A stretch of DNA of 27,456 nt, taken from assembly GCA_965659675.1 (NCBI GenBank), contig CBFHWY010000033.1, positions 1 to 27,456 on the forward strand, given 5' to 3'. Below the pieces are notes generated by a model. That model saw nothing but the letters and a program-made list of their open reading frames with translations, did not search any database and was not told where the DNA came from. The first letter of the stretch is position 1, and the number at the start of each line of letters is the position of its first letter. The position numbers and the translations under genes were made by a program. This document shows, piece after piece, positions 24,913-27,456 of the stretch. The DNA is from CBFHWY01 sp965659675. Lineage in GTDB: Bacteria > Bacteroidota > Bacteroidia > Flavobacteriales_G > Salibacteraceae.

Positions 24913-27456
24913 TTACATATTTCTGCGATACTGACCGCCAACTTCGAACATCTTGTGTGTGATTTGACCAAGAGAACAGTGTTTTGTAGCCTCCATCAGT
25001 TCAACGAACATATTCTCATTTTTGATTGCCGCATGTTGAAGTTTGCTCAGATTTTCTTTCGCAAGTTCTTCTTTGTGCTCTTGCAGATGCTTTAACATGT
25101 TGATTTGATATTCCTTTTCATCTTTATTGGCTCGAATCACCTCTTGAGGGGTGATCGTTGGCGAACCTTTTGATGAAAGGAAGGTGTTCACACCGATGAT
25201 CGGGAGATCGCCATTGTGCTTTAAGGTCTCGTAATACAAAGATTCTTCCTGTATTTTAGAACGCTGATACATCGTTTCCATTGCGCCAAGTACCCCTCCG
25301 CGTTCGGTGATCTTATCGAATTCTGAAAGTACTGCCTCTTCAACAAGATCCGTTAATTCTTCGATGATAAATGATCCCTGAAGTGGATTCTCATTCTTCG
25401 CCAGGCCCAGCTCTCTATTGATGATCAACTGAATTGCCATTGCTCTTCTCACACTCTCTTCAGTGGGAGTGGTGATTGCCTCGTCATAAGCGTTCGTGTG
25501 CAAGGAATTACAATTGTCATAGATCGCGTAGAGTGCCTGCAGCGTAGTTCTGATATCATTAAAGTCGATCTCCTGAGCATGAAGTGAACGTCCAGAGGTC
25601 TGGATGTGATACTTCAACATCTGAGCGCGTGAATTAGCTCCGTATTTTTCTTTGAGCGCTTTTGCCCATATCCTTCTGGCAACCCTGCCGATCACTGCGT
25701 ATTCCGGATCAATTCCATTGGAGAAAAAGAAAGAAAGATTTGGACCAAATTTGTTGATGTCCATCCCTCTGCTCAGGTAGTACTCAACATAGGTAAAGCC
25801 ATTTGCCAGTGTAAATGCCAACTGCGTGATCGGATTCGCTCCAGCCTCAGCTATGTGATATCCTGAAATGGAAACTGAATAGAAGTTTCTCACATTGTGA
25901 TTGATGAAATACTCCTGTACATCACCCATTAGTCGGAGTGCAAATTCAGTAGAGAAAATGCAAGTGTTTTGAGCCTGATCTTCTTTTAGGATATCGGCTT
26001 GAACCGTTCCCCGAACCTTAGTCAGTGTTTCTGCCTTGATCTTCTCATATACATTCTTATCCAGTACTTCATCGCCAGTTACCCCGAGTAACATGAGTCC
26101 GAGCCCATCATTTCCTTCAGGGAGTTCACCTTGATACTCTGGACGTTCTTTACCAGAGTCCTTGTAAATGGCATTGATCTTTTTCTGAACTTCCTTTTCC
26201 AGCCCGTTTTCTTTGATGTACTTCTCACACTGCTGGTCGATGGCGGCATTTAAGAAGAATCCCAATAGCATTGGAGCTGGACCATTGATGGTCATGGAAA
26301 CGCTGGTCATTGGATCAGCAAGATCAAATCCTGAATAAAGCTTTTTAGCATCGTCCAAACAACAAATGCTCACTCCGGAATTTCCGATCTTTCCGTAGAT
26401 ATCCGGACGATAATCGGGGTCATTCCCATACAATGTCACCGAATCAAAAGCAGTCGATAACCTTTTGGCTGGCATATCAAGTGAAACATAATGGAAACGC
26501 CTATTGGTTCTTTCTGGACCACCTTCCCCAGCAAACATCCTGGTTGGGTCTTCACCTTTTCGCTTGAAGGGAAAAAGCCCTGCAGTATATGGGAATTCTC
26601 CTGGGACGTTTTCTTGTAATGACCACCTTAAAATGTCTCCCCAACTTCTGAATTTTGGCAGAGCAACCTTGGGAATCTCTGAGTGAGACAGGCTGGTCGT
26701 ATGGGTCTCCATCGAGAGTTCTTTATCTCTCACTTTAAACTTGTAGAGTGGAGCTTTGTAGCGCTCAAGCTTGGCTGACCATTCCTCAATTACCTGTTTG
26801 TTTCGTGGGTCAAGGTCTAATTCTATTTGGGAATAGGATTCTTTCAAGCCTTTGATCAGCCTATCCTTGTCCTCAATATCCATTTCCTGGATATTTTCAA
26901 TACTGCGGTGAAGACCGTAAAGCTTGTCTGCAACCTCTACTTGTTTAGCTACCCACTCGTCGTAGCTTCTGTTGTTTTCACTTATCTCAGAAAGGTATCT
27001 GGTTCTGTTTGGTGGAATGATGTACACCTTCTCAGACATTTCTTTGGTGATCTCAAAACTTGATTTGAGTTTTGTTTCTGTTTTCTCAGCGATCTTATCC
27101 ATAATGGCCCGATAAAGGGAATTCGTGCCCGGATCATTGAACTGACTTGCAATAGTTCCGAAAACAGGCATGTCATCTACATTCTTGTCGAATAGGCCAT
27201 GATTGCGCTGGTATTGTTTCTTCACATCTCTGAGGGCATCAAGGGCTCCTCTTTTATCGAATTTATTCAGTGAAATTAGATCTGCAAAATCGAGCATATC
27301 GATCTTCTCCAACTGGGTAGCCGCACCATACTCAGGGGTCATCACATAAAGTGAAACATCACTATGATCTAAGATTTCTGTATCTGATTGTCCGATTCCA
27401 CTGGTTTCCAGAATGATCAGGTCATAGCCTGCAGCTTTTACGATCTCAACAGCTTC
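24913..27456 (-). CDS. icmF: Fused isobutyryl-CoA mutase, C-terminal ~847 residues (5'-truncated by window edge)
   Basis: The frame is open to the window end, so the N-terminal B12-binding domain and the start of the G-protein domain lie outside. The first visible codons encode the end of the MeaB-type GTPase chaperone domain: LETSGIGQSDTEI, then the base-specificity motif NKFD (residues 64-67 of the visible part). A linker is followed by the mutase TIM barrel with FPYTAGLFPFKRKGEDPTRM, MFAGEGGPERTNRRFHYVS and QTSGRSLHAQEIDFNDIRTT. This domain fusion is diagnostic of IcmF, and the AGLFPF segment matches isobutyryl-CoA mutases and not methylmalonyl-CoA mutase (RGPYPTMY). It interconverts isobutyryl-CoA and n-butyryl-CoA using adenosylcobalamin. 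The GTG at 27345 is internal, not the start. Confidence 0.95.
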   Translation of the reverse strand, partial: EAVEIVKAAGYDLIILETSGIGQSDTEILDHSDVSLYVMTPEYGAATQLEKIDMLDFADLISLNKFDKRGALDALRDVKKQYQRNHGLFDKNVDDMPVFGTIASQFNDPGTNSLYRAIMDKIAEKTETKLKSSFEITKEMSEKVYIIPPNRTRYLSEISENNRSYDEWVAKQVEVADKLYGLHRSIENIQEMDIEDKDRLIKGLKESYSQIELDLDPRNKQVIEEWSAKLERYKAPLYKFKVRDKELSMETHTTSLSHSEIPKVALPKFRSWGDILRWSLQENVPGEFPYTAGLFPFKRKGEDPTRMFAGEGGPERTNRRFHYVSLDMPAKRLSTAFDSVTLYGNDPDYRPDIYGKIGNSGVSICCLDDAKKLYSGFDLADPMTSVSMTINGPAPMLLGFFLNAAIDQQCEKYIKENGLEKEVQKKINAIYKDSGKERPEYQGELPEGNDGLGLMLLGVTGDEVLDKNVYEKIKAETLTKVRGTVQADILKEDQAQNTCIFSTEFALRLMGDVQEYFINHNVRNFYSVSISGYHIAEAGANPITQLAFTLANGFTYVEYYLSRGMDINKFGPNLSFFFSNGIDPEYAVIGRVARRIWAKALKEKYGANSRAQMLKYHIQTSGRSLHAQEIDFNDIRTTLQALYAIYDNCNSLHTNAYDEAITTPTEESVRRAMAIQLIINRELGLAKNENPLQGSFIIEELTDLVEEAVLSEFDKITERGGVLGAMETMYQRSKIQEESLYYETLKHNGDLPIIGVNTFLSSKGSPTITPQEVIRANKDEKEYQINMLKHLQEHKEELAKENLSKLQHAAIKNENMFVELMEATKHCSLGQITHKMFEVGGQYRRNM

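Overview
The window reads as ordinary chromosomal DNA from a member of the Bacteroidota. The evidence is a Bacteroidota-type rpoB-rpoC pair followed by a DUF3467 gene, a promoter of the TTTG / TAnnTTTG kind, few visible Shine-Dalgarno sequences, several TTG and GTG starts, and many lipoproteins and outer-membrane style proteins. Genus and order cannot be fixed from this sequence. I see no tRNA, rRNA, CRISPR array, insertion sequence or phage gene. Coding density is very high, and no intergenic gap exceeds about 110 bases.

Layout. (1) 1-5370, + strand: the 3' end of rpoB, complete rpoC, a rho-independent terminator, and a DUF3467 gene starting four bases after the terminator T-run. (2) 5367-10820, - strand, in transcription order: LolC/E-type ABC permease, cystathionine beta-synthase-like enzyme, BtuF-like metal/corrinoid-binding protein without an export signal, and a patatin-POTRA-barrel protein resembling type Vd secretion proteins. 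(3) 10801-12024, + strand: an exported DUF1343 (NamZ-like) protein that starts head-to-head with, or overlapping, the permease gene. (4) 12027-17186, - strand: a folding-related run of htpG, a TerB plus J-domain protein, two tandem FKBP lipoproteins and a WYL regulator. (5) 17293-17988, + strand: peptidase E. (6) 17990-22848, - strand: a two-gene unit made of a conserved 474-residue protein of unknown function and a 1139-residue exported protein with about 15 TPR-like repeats, preceded by a good Bacteroidota-type promoter. (7) 22928-24127, + strand: a class-C beta-lactamase-like lipoprotein. (8) 24124-27456, - strand: the 3' part of a fused isobutyryl-CoA mutase gene (icmF) followed by a PlsC-like acyltransferase.

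How it fits together. The window mixes core transcription (RNA polymerase), cytosolic and envelope protein folding (HtpG, J-domain co-chaperone, FKBPs), envelope biogenesis (LolC/E-like permease, patatin-barrel protein, NamZ-like muramidase, PlsC-like enzyme) and B12-dependent carbon metabolism (IcmF). All four convergent gene pairs meet with overlaps or gaps of no more than 4 bases, so there is no room for conventional terminators between them.

The least explained material is the 474-aa / 1139-aa gene pair at 17990-22848. It is my best candidate for an undescribed system, but no activity can be assigned from sequence alone.
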